A stretch of DNA of 64,000 nucleotides, taken from contig JAPWDM010000007.1 in the NCBI GenBank assembly GCA_035578155.1, positions 38,414,413 to 38,478,412 of the forward strand, in the 5' to 3' direction. The stretch comes from Brachynemurus nebulosus (lineage: Eukaryota; Arthropoda; Insecta; Neuroptera; Myrmeleontidae). Below the pieces are notes generated by a model, which searched no databases, had not been told where the DNA came from, and saw nothing but the letters and a program-made list of their open reading frames with translations. The translations under genes were made by a program, and so were the position numbers. The first letter of the stretch is position 1. Each line of letters starts with the position of its first letter. Shown here in pieces: positions 1 through 11,465 of the stretch.

Positions 1-748
1 TTCACACTCCGGATTAAAAGTCAGATTTTAGTCCCTTGGTGTAGATTGTAGAACATTATTTTTACATTGTTTAATTACTAATTTTTAGAAATAGTTTATT
101 AATAGTTGTTTTATGATAAAGTCAAATACAACTGTCTTCAAACTATTCTCTTTAGAATATCAGTTGTGTTTCTAAACTGAATTTTGTCGTTTTGATAGTA
201 AAAATGGCAAATTTACAAATTTACATCGCAACCGAATTTTTGAAATGCCCGGTATTTGATTACAATAAACATCATTAAATACCTGCTCATCGCTCGAACG
301 AACTGTATTCATTATCCACGTTTGTCTTAGTTAATTAATTTATATGTATCTGACTAGTAACATTATTGGTTATTTATGTAAATCTTATTTATATATTGTA
401 TAATCAAACGGCAGTTAATAGTTTCAGACCATCCACTACAGTGTTTGAGCGTATTTGTTCCGGGTTCGGTAGTTAAAAATCACGGAACGCTTTTGTCACA
501 CTGTCATAATTTCCGCATCTTTGAATTAACCTGTGATGCTACCGCGGACGGGTAGCATGTATGGGTAACACATACTATCTGTAAACATTATAATAACATA
601 ATATATATAATAGGTGCGTAACTACAACTGGTTTGTTGTACAATACATGATGTACATATAATAGATCACATCGCATCGCTCCATCAGTCACGGTAACTAG
701 ACAAAGAGCGAACTATGTTTGTATACCTTATTGGTGTACGTTTTATAC
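1..748. other. AT-rich intergenic DNA
   Basis: No coding region, RNA gene or element boundary is recognisable. The only structure noted is a short hairpin at 536-559 with 8-bp arms ATGCTACC / GGTAGCAT around a GC-rich loop. Confidence 0.6.
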
Positions 749-1536
749 CAGGAGTCGGCAACCCGCGGACCGCATGCGGCCCGTTACAAGCTTTCATGCG
801 GCCCGCCAAGCAGTATAACTTTTCGAACAATTTGCTCTGCCTATGCAGAGTTGAACATACATACATACTTTATACTTTTTTTGTTCTCCGATGTTTTATA
901 ACATGTAAATAAAATTATTACTAAAAATTTTTTCTCATGTTGATTTTTAATAATATTTAAATATTAATTTGTGTTAAAAAAAAAGAAAATATCTCTGTCG
1001 CAGTATCCTGCATAATATAGCGAATTTCCGTTTACAAAAATTAGTTTTTCTTGGAAACTATTTGACATAGAATTATTGATCGAAAATCCTTTTTATGTGA
1101 TTATTTTCTCCTCTTTCCAACGGTGTAAGAAAATATGGCAAAAACTTGAGGAAATTTGGGCAAAAAACTTAGTTTTTCCACAAAAATTTTTTAGGCAAAA
1201 ACGCCTAAAAATCCATTCCGGGCATCGGACGTGTCGAACTTTTTGGATTTCCAATATTTTTACCAAATTTCGTAAAAACAGGATTTTTCGTTCGAGAGTT
1301 ATATAAATTTTAGTGAATGTGGCTTCTAGAGACTTCAAAATAAATTATTTCTATCATAGTTCCGGGCTCAAGTAGCATCAAGACAGTGACTCTAATAGCT
1401 GAATTTTCGATTCGAAAATTCGTTAAAAAAACCTACTTAAGCCATATACCACATTGCAAAATATTTGACTGTGCGGCCCGCTAAATTTTTTTTTTTTAAA
1501 AATGGCCCGCCATCCAAAAAAGGTTGCCGACCCCTG
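749..1536. mobile_element. hAT-type non-autonomous DNA transposon with 8-bp target duplication
   Basis: The left end reads CAGGAGTCGGCAACC and the right end is the inverse, GGTTGCCGACCCCTG. The element is flanked by TTTTATAC (741-748) and CTTTATAC (1,537-1,544), an 8-bp duplication with one mismatch, which is the hAT signature. Subterminal GCGGCCCG-like blocks occur inside both ends (near 775-805 and 1,472-1,510). No transposase frame is present, so the copy would depend on a transposase supplied elsewhere. Another repeat (986-1,425) is nested inside, so this insertion is older than that one. Ends starting CAGGGGTCGGCAA are known for hAT families; assignment below superfamily level is not possible here. 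Confidence 0.85.
986..1425 (+). repeat. Dispersed repeat family A, copy 1 (diverged, nested in hAT)
   Basis: This copy aligns by eye with 63,164-63,678 and, inverted, with 61,751-62,335. Shared landmarks in order are CTGTCGCAG, TAGCGAATTTCCGTTTA, TAGTTTTTCT, the TTCGTTCGAGAGTTAT block, AATTTTAGTGAATG, and a far end with TAATAGCTGAATTT. It lacks the long (TA)n tract that the 61.9-kb and 63.5-kb copies carry between GAGAGTTAT and AATTTTAG. Open frames of 76-81 codons across it are not conserved between copies and are not called as genes. Confidence 0.75.
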
Positions 1537-2937
1537 CTTTATACGAAATTGTTGACGTGGTACAGCGTTGCGTCAGTTTACTGCGTAGACGCGCAGACTG
1601 TATAGTGCTAATCGATTTAAAAACGACGAAAGCTAATCTGTCATCATTACGTATACTGCTTAAATTCGTCTTCTGCGCACTGCCAAGCTACATGATTCCA
1701 ACTATACCTCAGTGCCTCAGCATGTCAGCTCATCACTATATGTATACATTAAAATAATTGTTCGAACACGATGATTTTTAATGAAAGTGTACAAAACGAA
1801 AAACTAATCCGAAAATAAAAGACAAGAACAAAAAAATCAATTTTACGAGCTAAACACTACATTAAAAAATATTGTTATTTTTATTTATGGCCTCCATTAT
1901 CCGTAATGAAATCAACAGCAAAAAAAAAAAAAACGCCAACATAAATGGACATTTATTTTCAATTTTCCCACCCGTTTCCATATACATAATAATGAAAATT
2001 TGAATTTTCCATTTAATTCAATTGTTCTAAACAAATTTTCACCAGTTCATAATTTTATGTTTCAATAATACATAGTATTATTGTATTCGGCATCGTTAGT
2101 ACTTACTTTGGACGGTGGTGACCACTCATGGTACCGAGTCACTCGTCCATCTCGCACCTTCGTTCAACCCCCCCCCCCCCCCGCACCCCCGCATTACCCC
2201 GTGCCGCCACCGTTTTAATAATATTGTGTTTATCAAATTGAAAAGATTGAGTTTTGCTCGAATTCCCTTCCAAATAAATATTATTAATGGAAAACAGTGT
2301 GCGTCGTATGTACTCGGGCCTGAGTGTTCGGTCACCGATCATCCATTTTCGTGGTTGCTGTAGGAAAATTATAATTAAAAATTCAAATTAGAAAACCCTT
2401 TCAAATCTACCATAAATTTTCATTATATTTCCCGGCACAGTCGGGGACGGTAACATTTTGTTCATTATTATTTAATAAAATTTAAAATGTAGATAATGTT
2501 TTGAGCTGATTTGTATAAGTAATCTGTTAATTAAACCCTTCAGCTGACAAGTGGTGTAGTTTTGGATAAATTGATTTTTAGGGTTCTGAAGAAAAATTCA
2601 TACAGTTTTCAATCTATGAACATGGGATATTTTCCTGCATTTTTAATGTTCTTCGTTGTGTGGAAATATCGTTACAAAGAACTCTTCACAGTTTTTCATT
2701 TTTAAATCCTTTTTGCGAAATATTGAGCTTCAAAATAGCGGATGATTTACTCATCCCCGCGCCCGTAATTTTTAAACTATTGACGCAAAAAGTCAGAAAA
2801 GTGTTACAGATTCTAACACTTCCTAAAAATACTCAGTTAAAATTTTGTGGGTAAATTTCGAAAATATAAGCAACTAAATTTGTGAAAATTCAAAAAGAAA
2901 TTTGAAGTTGCACGAAATGAAATTTTGCAACATCTTG
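1537..2937. other. Intergenic, no gene seen
   Basis: AT-rich sequence with a run of 15 C at 2,168-2,182. A phrase TTTAGGGTTCTGAAG near 2,577 resembles phrases at 45,176, 50,363 and 55,226, suggesting scraps of an old dispersed repeat. Confidence 0.5.
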
Positions 2938-3040
2938 TAGGGTGGCGATCGACCTGGAAAACCTGCAAAAGTCAGGGAATTTCGAATTTCTGGAAAAGTC
3001 AGGGAATTTCTGTCGTAGTCAGGGATTTTTCGTAGTCAGT
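2938..3040. repeat. Dispersed repeat with iterated GTCAGGGAATTTC motif
   Basis: Starts with AGGGTGGCGATCGACC and then contains three spaced copies of GTCAGGGAATTT or GTCAGGGATTTT. A related start, CAGGGTGGTGACTTTCTGG, occurs at 62,834 with the same kind of following text. Family unknown. Confidence 0.5.
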
Positions 3041-4169
3041 TTTCGCCCCAACGAGAGCGTCAACTGATAGTTTGTGCTCTTTAGTTGTATTTTTCGCCAC
3101 TGACGAGCAAAAAAAAAAAAGTCGTCAAAAAACTTTATTTTTAGAAATTACTTTATTTTTAAACCAAATTAGAATACCGTATTATAGTAGGGTTGACTCA
3201 TTATCGAATATGTATATTTATCTATTTATAAAAATGAGGAATCCTAACTTAGTGCGTGTCCATCACACACTTGATGCAATTTTTTACCTACCTGACAAGT
3301 GATTTGTGACAATTTGATGGTACCTTTCAGATACCTACACCAATATTATTAATTCATAAACTTCGGGAAATTAACGAGTTTTCGTTGGAATTAAGAAATT
3401 ATCAAAACAATTGTTGTACCAAATATCCTGCCGACATTTTTATTATATCCTAATTCAAGAACATCCTACGTTATAAATTCATTCCTTACATATATTTATC
3501 CTGCCAGATAACGAACGATATTTTAGCTACGATAGTTTACTTTACTGTTGCTGCCTCTGTTAAATATATATCCTTTATCCTGTCGTTGGATCCCCATTCG
3601 CTTGCCACCATGTCAGTCTTGTCGTATGCAAATTACAACCACCTATAAATATACGGCTAGAAGAAATATGCGGGGAATGGCGCGCGTACGTACACGCCAC
3701 GCCATGCCCGCCCGGATGGCGTTCGGGAACGACGCGAAATGGATGTGTGGAATGGGAGTATGGATGGGCCTTTCATACACTGTACTCGTATGTATGCTGT
3801 GTAAGTTCTTTGGTCGTTTGTATTATGATGAAAATCACAATATTTCTTGAGTACTAAACACCATTCAGTACTGTACGGTTGTACCGGTTGTTTGTGCATC
3901 AATGCAAGTTTTTCATTTTCGAAAATGACAAAATCACTTCATGAAATATGACGGTTTTTTTCTCAAATTAGGTACGCTTTATGGAAGTAATTTGAATTAA
4001 GGTGATTGGTTGAATTAACATAATTTGGACATGAACTTTTCATTTTTGCTGTTAGAATGACGATATTTCTGTTCGAAATTTTTCCTAATCGCCCTACCTG
4101 TCTAATTTTGTTGCTTTTAACAGGTTTTCGTCACTCTTCGTAGCAGTCCATGCTCTGTAAGAGTCTAAA
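3041..4169. other. Intergenic, no gene seen
   Basis: Contains TTAGTGCGTGTC at about 3,249, also found inside the nested hairpin at 15.4 kb. A locally GC-rich patch lies at 3,665-3,735. No convincing coding potential. Confidence 0.5.
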
Positions 4170-4171
4170 TA

Positions 4172-5003
4172 CACGGAGAGAAAAATCATATAATTTTTGT
4201 AGATAAAATTTCAGAAAAATTACCATGATCTCTTATAATGCGTGCGCGATCGACGACCAAAATAAAAAATATGTGCTAGCATGGTAAAATTTAATATGCT
4301 AACACAACTTTTATCACACTCTTATGCATATATGTTATAGTTTAATTCTTGTTGTCGTACTCTTTCATTTGCGCATCTGACCCGCATCCTTATGTTGCTT
4401 GGGCTGTACCTGTAAAAACTTCGAACCTGTAAGAACTTTATGATGCATACAAAAATGATTCTAATATTAAAGATATATTCTAATATTAAAGATCGTGAAG
4501 TAACAAAATGATGAATTAAACGGTGACATCCCCGTCTTCTAACACAGTGTAATGAATACTGCTTGCTGCTTGTAAGACAGTCTAATGGATCAAGGTGCTT
4601 TGTCCGACCCGTCCGACCAAGTTGGTCGTCCAAACCTGTGGTTGGCTATGTGACTTGCTATGAGTGAGGTACATTTCAACAGCGTTCACAACAAACACAA
4701 CCTTCTTTTTATTTTTTGCTTTCTACTATTACCAGATAGCACTTCAAATATTATAATACAGCATGGTAATTTTTGTAAGAAAAACAATTAAAAAATATTT
4801 TTTTGTCGGCAATGGAACTTTTTACTGTGCTGTTTTACAAATTTTACGGAGCTAATATTACGGAAACAATACTCTATCCTTTAAATTTTCTATGATTAAT
4901 TATATTTTTTATATTTTTACCGTACAAAATTGAATATGTTCGCCTTTTACACGTCGATTGTAGTGCTGAGCACAGTAATTTTTATATGAATTTTCTCTTC
5001 GTG
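4172..5003. mobile_element. TA-flanked terminal-inverted-repeat element (MITE), 832 bp
   Basis: The left end CACGGAGAGAAAAATCAT and the inverse of the right end, CACGAAGAGAAAATTCAT, match with two mismatches. Both ends are flanked by TA (4,170-4,171 and 5,004-5,005). A second internal inverted pair around GCATGGTAATTTTT lies near 4,219 and 4,762. There is no transposase. TA duplication fits Tc1/mariner-like mobilisation, but the ends do not identify the family. Confidence 0.7.
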
Positions 5004-5005
5004 TA

Positions 5006-7195
5006 GTTATTATAACAATTTTTTTTTAAATTTAAAAGTGGTGTTATGATGTCGTAATGTGCAAGTCGACTCATACTTGTTACATTATACATTCTGTATG
5101 TCTCTTTCTAGCACATTGGTTTCAGTATGTTGCATGGATTTTGGAGCACCGGTATCCGATGTGTAGTGACATTTGAACACAATAAACGCGCACAATTATT
5201 GTCATCCTGTGTGTGCATGTTTCTTCAACGGAAATAAATAACAATAATCTATCAATAAAAGGATCGTCTGATATAAATTATCAGACAAAAGAAACAAAAC
5301 AGATAAAAGAATGATCATTGCCGGCAATGACATTTTGTCTATCTTAATATAGACCTATTCTTTAAATAATGTTTTCAGTTGATTGTGTAATGTATTTATT
5401 TCAATGTAACAGAACTATTTATTATACAGATTGAGGAGCGAGCACATTTCGTATAGGCACACTATATGCAACGAACAAAGAAGACCAATAGTAAATAGTT
5501 GAATTAGACAGTGTTAGATATACACGTGAATAATTTGCATATGTATTATATACAGAGCGTTCATAAAGTTCTGGAACAGTTGAAAATCTAAGTCAATATT
5601 GACTTTATTGAAAAATAACCCGGACAAAAGTTTCATGGGAAGAAATGAGGAACTAGAAAATGACCTTGAATTTGACCTTACTAATTTGACACGGTATGAA
5701 TTGATAGCTCGTATTTTTATGAATTTAAATTTTTTTTTGTTTGGGCTGTATCTCAGTCAAAAATAGTCAGACAATAGATTTTGAAAAAGAACATTTTAAA
5801 GCTTGAAGTGTGCGTCTACTTCAGGTGTCGACTATATTTGATCGATGAGTCATATGGGCAATTTCGGTATGTATTTACGCTCCTATGGTCCTATATATAG
5901 AAAGGTCCTATGCTCTTCTTCACTCCACTGAAAAAAATTCGACCGTACGGTTTTTTGCCGAATACTGAATCAGTTTTACTCCATAACTGTACCAGTTGAA
6001 TTTTATGCCTACAACGGTACATACATATATCCTAACCTGATATTCATAGTATTTTGATTTAATATGTGCGAAAACATTGAGCTAGAGTTTGATTGATTCA
6101 TGGTGCACCTCACCATGGAACCGTATCCAAAAAACGGCACTCAGTGATCTCGTTACCTGTATCTGTCGGATCGCGTTGTTTGCTCACAATGTTGTATCAT
6201 TTCGCATTGCACACTCCAATCAAAAAAAAAAAAAAAAACTCAATCGAAATCGTAACCAATTGAAGCATTCCTATTAAAATAGTTACATACGTTAGTTGCC
6301 TAGCAGTAATATTTATTCAGGGATACACGCCGCATTGTACATACGTCTCTGGACAGTGTGTTCAGATTGCTTGGCATCATAGAACAATAGATGATATCTC
6401 GCGTATTTACTGTTTTTTGGGTTTACTAATACTAAGTGCATTTTTTTATTGAGTGTTCCGATAAATTTGTTGCTCCTTTGCCCCTTTTTATATCATATTT
6501 ATATTGGGCTATTGTATTGTTAAGTTTTTGTGAAGTTTGTCCAAAATACAATAAACGACAGTTGTTACATGCCACCGTGCATATTGAATTAGATTAAAAA
6601 ATTGGTCAACTTTTATAAACCATTTTCACTTTTCGATCACGGTAAAAATGAAAACAAATTTTTTCAACGGAAACGAAAGGTACTAAACATTTTATTGGTC
6701 ATTTCATTTTGCATTTTCTACATCTCAGATCTGTGTCCTAAATGTCATTAACTCAAAAAACTGTCAAGCCAAAAACACTCCAGTTTCACTGTCAGACTTA
6801 TTCGAAATTTTCGTATTTGTATTTATTATTTAATATTTTGAATTTTTAGGCCTTCGAAGAAGAGCCTTATAATTTTGGTCTATCATAAAAATTTGAAAAA
6901 GAGGGGGAATCGGTAATAATAATAATAAAATTTAAGAAAATAATTAATGAGTTGCACATGCATATACTAGAGGGGTCACTGTCCTTAAAAAAAAATAAAT
7001 AAATAAAAACCAGCCAAAAATCATAAATTAACACTTTCACCGTTATATGTGACGAATACTTAAAGAAAAAATGACTACAGCAATTTTGCGTTTTCATAAA
7101 AGAAAGCTATTTTTTTTTTGGCATCAATTATATTGTGCTCTACGTTAGTTTTTTTGTTGTATATTAGCTCTATCGACGTTCTGTCGGTAATGTCA
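5006..7195. other. Intergenic, no gene seen
   Basis: AT-rich with homopolymer runs. ACAGAGCGTTCATAAAGTTCTGG near 5,552 resembles a mariner-like end, but no partner end was found. No coding region supported. Confidence 0.45.
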
Positions 7196-7351
7196 CATCG
7201 TATTTAAAGTTAATACCTACCATACCTACGGTGTTATTATGTAAACAAATGTCAAGTTAACAAATAACAACATAACCTTAATAAAATTAGTTCTGTGAAA
7301 GGTGAAAATTTCAGTAATATTTTCTTTAAAATAGAGAAAAATAGTTTCAAA

Positions 7352-7526
7352 ATGCCTAAAATAACTGAAACAAAAACCGTTGTAGAAATAATGGATCTTG
7401 ACTCAAGTAAGTAGACTAAATAGATATGATTTTTTAAATTTATTTTAATGAATTTTTATTTTATTTTCAGTTGATGATGACAGAGAAGATGAAATTACAG
7501 AAGATTTTAACGTAAACTTAATGTAA
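7352..7526 (+). CDS. Candidate two-exon gene for a 36-residue acidic peptide
   Basis: ATG at 7,352 opens exon 1 (7,352-7,406). A consensus donor GTAAGT starts at 7,407, and the acceptor TTTTATTTTCAG ends at 7,470, giving a 64-bp intron. Exon 2 (7,471-7,526) continues in frame to TAA at 7,524-7,526. The joined product starts MPKITETKTVVEIMDLDS and continues with an aspartate/glutamate-rich tail; no domain, signal peptide or membrane segment is visible. A TATTTAAA box lies near 7,200 and AATAAA near 7,605. After the stop, another frame (7,543-7,611) reads GLDDYNIEIMETLGVEV before its own stop. The annotated stop could therefore be a frameshift in a longer protein, perhaps cut by the adjacent retroelement. 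Function unknown. The alternative is a chance frame with good splice sites. Confidence 0.45.
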
Positions 7527-7644
7527 ATATAAATATAAATATAAAGGTTTAGATGACTATAATATTGAAATAATGGAAACATTAGGAGTGGAAGTCATCA
7601 GGAAAAAATAAAATGAAAGATTAATTTAATTTAAAAATTGCGCA

Positions 7645-7679
7645 ACCGGTTTCGGAAGAGCTAGTGCTTCCGTCTTCAG
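7645..7679 (-). ncRNA. Hammerhead-like motif at the 3' end of the Penelope-like element
   Basis: On the minus strand CTGAAGA is followed by one C, a GGAAG/CTTCC stem with an 8-nt loop, then GAAACCGGT. Penelope-like elements are known to carry hammerhead ribozymes in their terminal repeats. This copy sits downstream of the GIY-YIG frame, where such a repeat is expected. The extra base between CTGAAGA and the stem is not canonical, so catalytic competence is doubtful. Similar motifs occur at 41,351 and 57,719. Confidence 0.4.
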
Positions 7680-7987
7680 GCGTATTCCTTTAATAAAAAT
7701 AAAAACAATATATAAAAATACAGTGCATATTTATGAAATTAATAGTAAACAAATAGTTGTCAAAAAACATGCAATTACTTACATGGAAAAAAATTATAAA
7801 ATAATATCACAAAAAGGTATTTTTTATGAAATTAAAATTTAAAATTAAAAACTTAAAAACATTGTTGTATAAAAGAAAAATTATTTGTTCGATAATTACA
7901 TTGTGAATTATTTTTTTTAGAAAAAAATATAAAATTCAGTTACAGTGTTGGCAAACAAAATGACAACGTGCGAAAAAAGTTGGCGGT

Positions 7988-8921
7988 TTATATATGTTTC
8001 GGCAAGGTATTGGGCGCGAATTTGTTGAAGGTGTGACTGTATTGGCTGTCAAGTTCAGACGAGTCCGTGGCAAGGTTGGCGTTGGGATGTATGGAACATA
8101 TCCAGCAATGTTCTAGAAAGAATCTTTTTCTAGAATGTGCTTCTGTTTGTATTACTGTGGGGTTTTCAAAATCAAAACGATGGTTGTTGTGCCATGAATG
8201 TTGTGCTAGGCCGGAGCTAGTGTCGCCACGTTGGACATTCCGACGATGCTGATCAAGTCTGTGCGATAGTTTTTGTTTGGTGTTACCCACATAGGCCGCA
8301 TCACAATCCCGACAACGGATCATATAAACCACATTTTGACGGTTGCTTGTGGAGGTTGAGGGTTTTAAATTTGAATAAAAATTTTTTAGGTTTGTGGAAT
8401 ATTGGAAAGCTGGGTGGAGACTAAAAGGTTTCAAGATTTTTTTAATATTTTCTGTCCGGGTGCTGTCCGGTAAAAGGAAGAGAAAAATAATGTTTGTTGA
8501 GCGTGTTCTGCTTAATGGAGTTTTCGGAACAATTATTGAAAAGTCTATGAGTCAATTTTTTGGTAATATTCAGTATTAATTTTCTGGGGTAGTTATTAAG
8601 CGTTAAAATATGTTGAGCATTTTTCAGCGCACGAGGACGGTGAAGATGGTGACTCAATCTGAGGGATCTATTTATCAAATTTGAAGCTACGTTGTATTTT
8701 AATTGTGAAGTGTGAACTGAGTGATAATTTAGGATACGGGAGGAAACATAAGGCTTTCTATACCACATTGAAGAAAGAAGATTTTGTTTTTTGAAAATAA
8801 GTGTATCGAGAAATGTTAGTTGATTATTGTTTTCTAATTCTATTGTAAATTTTAGGTTATGGTGAAAATTGTGATGTGAAAATTTTAGGTTATGATTTTG
8901 TGGACCATGTACTTCATAATT
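7988..8921 (-). pseudogene. Penelope-like RT C-terminus plus GIY-YIG endonuclease, one frameshift
   Basis: The upstream frame (8,921 to about 8,457) has reverse-transcriptase tail motifs LTFLDTLIF and WYRKP followed by LNYHS, typical of Penelope-like enzymes. One extra base near 8,456 shifts the frame. The second frame then runs to the stop at 7,988-7,990. It holds the GIY-YIG-type domain: VVYMI and YVG supply the two tyrosine blocks, RLDQHR carries the expected arginine, and FLEHC carries the expected glutamate. The cysteine pair CRDC and later QHSWHNNH fit the zinc-finger-like insertion known in these endonucleases. The N-terminal half of the RT, including the catalytic aspartates, is missing. 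There are no internal stops apart from the frameshift, so the insertion is fairly young. It would have served target-primed reverse transcription but is now inactive. Confidence 0.85.
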
Positions 8922-8948
8922 TTAACAATTTTCACCATAACCTAAAAT
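8849..8948. repeat. 24-bp perfect inverted repeat with 52-bp loop
   Basis: The arms are 8,849-8,872 and 8,925-8,948 and include ATTTTAGGTTATGGTGAA and its inverse. The left arm is retroelement coding sequence; the right arm is the same piece flipped. Confidence 0.85.
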
Positions 8949-8953
8949 GTGGA

Positions 8954-9283
8954 GCTTTTTTTCAAAACGCTGTAAATGCTAAATCTTTTTTTTTTTAGTA
9001 AAATAGATCTCCACATACTTGAATTAAATTTCTATAGTTTGGTAAAGTAATATTAAACAAAACGTTGTATTTCACATTTATTTTCTTTAAATATATTAGG
9101 TGTTTTTTTTTTCAAAATGCTGCATGTTAATGTTAATGTATACGCCCCTCCCTATCTTCTGATCTAATATTTACTTGTATTCATTAGTTTTCAAAACGCT
9201 GTAAGTATTATTATTTAACCATATATTTAACCATATTTTTTTTCAAAATGCTGTAATTTCACAGCTTTTTTTTCAAAATGCTT
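8954..9283. repeat. Five spaced copies of a TTTTTTCAAAA(C/T)GCTG motif
   Basis: Copies start near 8,955, 9,105, 9,187, 9,236 and 9,266, all in the same orientation, with irregular spacing. Two end GCTGTAA. Not explained by the flanking retroelement. Confidence 0.55.
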
Positions 9284-9418
9284 TCACAAAAAAACTACTT
9301 TTTTAAAAAATTTTCTTGCAATACTAACATTTTAAATGCTTTTAAATGCAATTAAAAGGTTAGTCTTGCATAAAATTGTAAAAAAGAAATGCATTGTGTT
9401 ACACAGTGTCGTGTGTCC

Positions 9419-10686
9419 TAGGGATGTCGTTTTTTAATCGAGAAATCGATTAATCGGAAGTATGAAAACCGATTTTTAATCGATTATTGATTTTGAGATC
9501 GATTCACACATCGATTTTTATTTTATGGAAATCGCGAAACGATTTTTTTTTTAAAACATAAATTGCTTTTTTATTTATACGTTGCTATTTATTTATTAAT
9601 TTAAATTTAAATCTATTATCGGTACAACGATTACTAAATTTTAAGCATCACACGCATCAAATGCATATAATCAAATCTCTATGCATCAAATCAAATTGTC
9701 AAAATTGACAACTGTACCATGTACAAAACAAAGTTTAAGCGGGAAATTTAAAAAAAGAAATTATAATTCTTTTTTTATCCCTTAATCTATAAAAAAAACT
9801 TTGTATGCAATTAAATAAAAAAAAACTTCTCAACATTTAGTACAATTTAGATAATATTTATACAATTAGCATTTTTATATATGAAAATAAAAATTGTCAA
9901 CTTTGCTGTGATGTGATTCATCTCTATACCATAGAATAAAATTCTAAAAAAATGTTGGTAATTAAGTATGTACAGTTGTACACGCTTAACACTTTCAGTC
10001 CCATGGCTTCGGCATCCGAAACCAAACAAAACATCCTCAGAGGCCGACCGCGATCAATATTTAGAATAATAAACACAATACTTAAAAATATTTATAAAAA
10101 AGATTTTATGTTATTCTAATAAAAATAATTTATTACTATGTACCGGACACTTTTCATTTTTTTACATATAAATTACATAACATGTTTTATTATCAAAATA
10201 TCTAGGCTGCATCTTTTCTTTATAAATAATATTTATATCCACATATGTATGTATGTGTGTATTGTATGTTTGTATGTACACATATATATGTATTTTATCA
10301 AAATAATAATAAATTAATAACTATGTACTCATATTTGGACCTGTCTAACACATACATGTTGAATCATTTAGTGTTCTGTGGAATCATTTTATGTACTTGT
10401 TTACATAAAATTTGTTGAAAAATATTGTCGGCTTCCGGGGAAGTTTACTGTGAAAGTGCTCGGGCCTCATAGTGTTAATATTTTTCTTCTTAAAAGACTT
10501 TGAAAGTTCATCTTTCTGAATTATAAATTTTTACTTAAAAATTACCGCAACTTTTGCAACAGCAAATTTGAATCGATCTCTTAGAATCGATTTTGAATAC
10601 AATCGATAATTTAAGTATCGATTCTTTTGTTGGCAATTACAAATCGATTCAAAAATCGATTTTTTTTTTAAAAAACGACATCCCTA
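9419..10686. mobile_element. hAT-type element, 1,268 bp, perfect 8-bp target duplication
   Basis: The ends are TAGGGATGTCGTTTTTTAA and its inverse. The flanking duplication GTGTGTCC is perfect (9,411-9,418 and 10,687-10,694). Both subterminal regions are packed with AATCGATT motifs in both orientations (about 9,440-9,545 and 10,570-10,670), the usual arrangement of hAT transposase binding sites. The interior has no transposase and includes a segment (about 9,690-9,985) related to 12,474-12,760, implying a composite history. Confidence 0.9.
9690..9985 (+). repeat. Dispersed repeat B, copy 1 (inside hAT)
   Basis: Collinear with 12,474-12,760: shared landmarks are GTACAAAA, GGGAAATTTAAA-type text, TTATAATTCTTT, AACTTCTCAACA, TTTAGATAATATTTAT, and CTATACCATA followed by TGTTGGTAATTA. 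No coding capacity. Confidence 0.7.
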
Positions 10687-10694
10687 GTGTGTCC

Positions 10695-11465
10695 GTAATG
10701 GAACACGACCATTTTATAACTAGGCGAGGAAACACCGTATGTACGAATAACTCGGATTACAGTAAAATGGGACACATTGTACTGTATATTAAAATTAACG
10801 TTTTGAAGAAATTTAATTAAATTGAAATATTTTTATTAAAAATTAATGCGAGAATGTAACAATACTTATGTAAGTGTATAAATATTCTGTGTGATAATAA
10901 TAAAAGTGTTCTGTGTTCAGAATTAAGAATTTTTTTAAGTATGTACCTACATGCATTATCATACAAAATCATAACCATAGCTTTGATACGTAAATTAAAC
11001 GTACATACTTAATTATTTTTTTAAAAGAATTGTGTTGTTGTTGGTAGTGTGTGGTAGTGTGTACATACATACTTATTGATTTGATACATACAAACCATAC
11101 ATACTTATTGGTTTGAACCATAGAACATAAGAAGGAATACAACTATCTCTTTTCTGCAATCACTTATGGGCAGGTATGTGCATTTTACAGAACTATGTTG
11201 CCATTCACTTAGTAGCTATCAATGGGTTTGTTTCAATTGTTGTCATATTGTTATACACGGTGTACGTGGTATACGTACCTCACGTACATGATGCATGCCA
11301 CATGCAATACACCCATACACACTCCGCGTGCACATATATGACATAGTGGTGCGGTACTTTCTGTCCTTTGGCGTTACACTGGTTTCAGTAGTATAGAGAT
11401 ACTACCATAGAGTAATAGAGACAACATATCTATCTCTACACTACTGGAACCAGTGTAACATGTAA
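10695..11465. other. Intergenic, no gene seen
   Basis: Contains tandem CATACATACTTATTG-type phrases near 11,060-11,115. No gene supported. Confidence 0.5.

Larger units (their letters stand above)
7630..8950 (-). mobile_element. 5'-truncated Penelope-like retroelement
   Basis: Runs on the minus strand from about 8,950 (truncated 5' end) to about 7,630. It contains the end of a reverse transcriptase frame, a GIY-YIG endonuclease domain, a 3' untranslated segment and a hammerhead-like motif. A 24-bp inverted copy of its own coding strand lies at 8,925-8,948, just beyond the truncation, consistent with a 5' inversion during insertion. The exact outer boundaries are inferred; no target duplication was identified. 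Confidence 0.8.

Noticed and set aside
1076..1338. Overlapping frames of 76-81 codons
   Set aside because: They lie in a dispersed repeat whose other copies break the frames.
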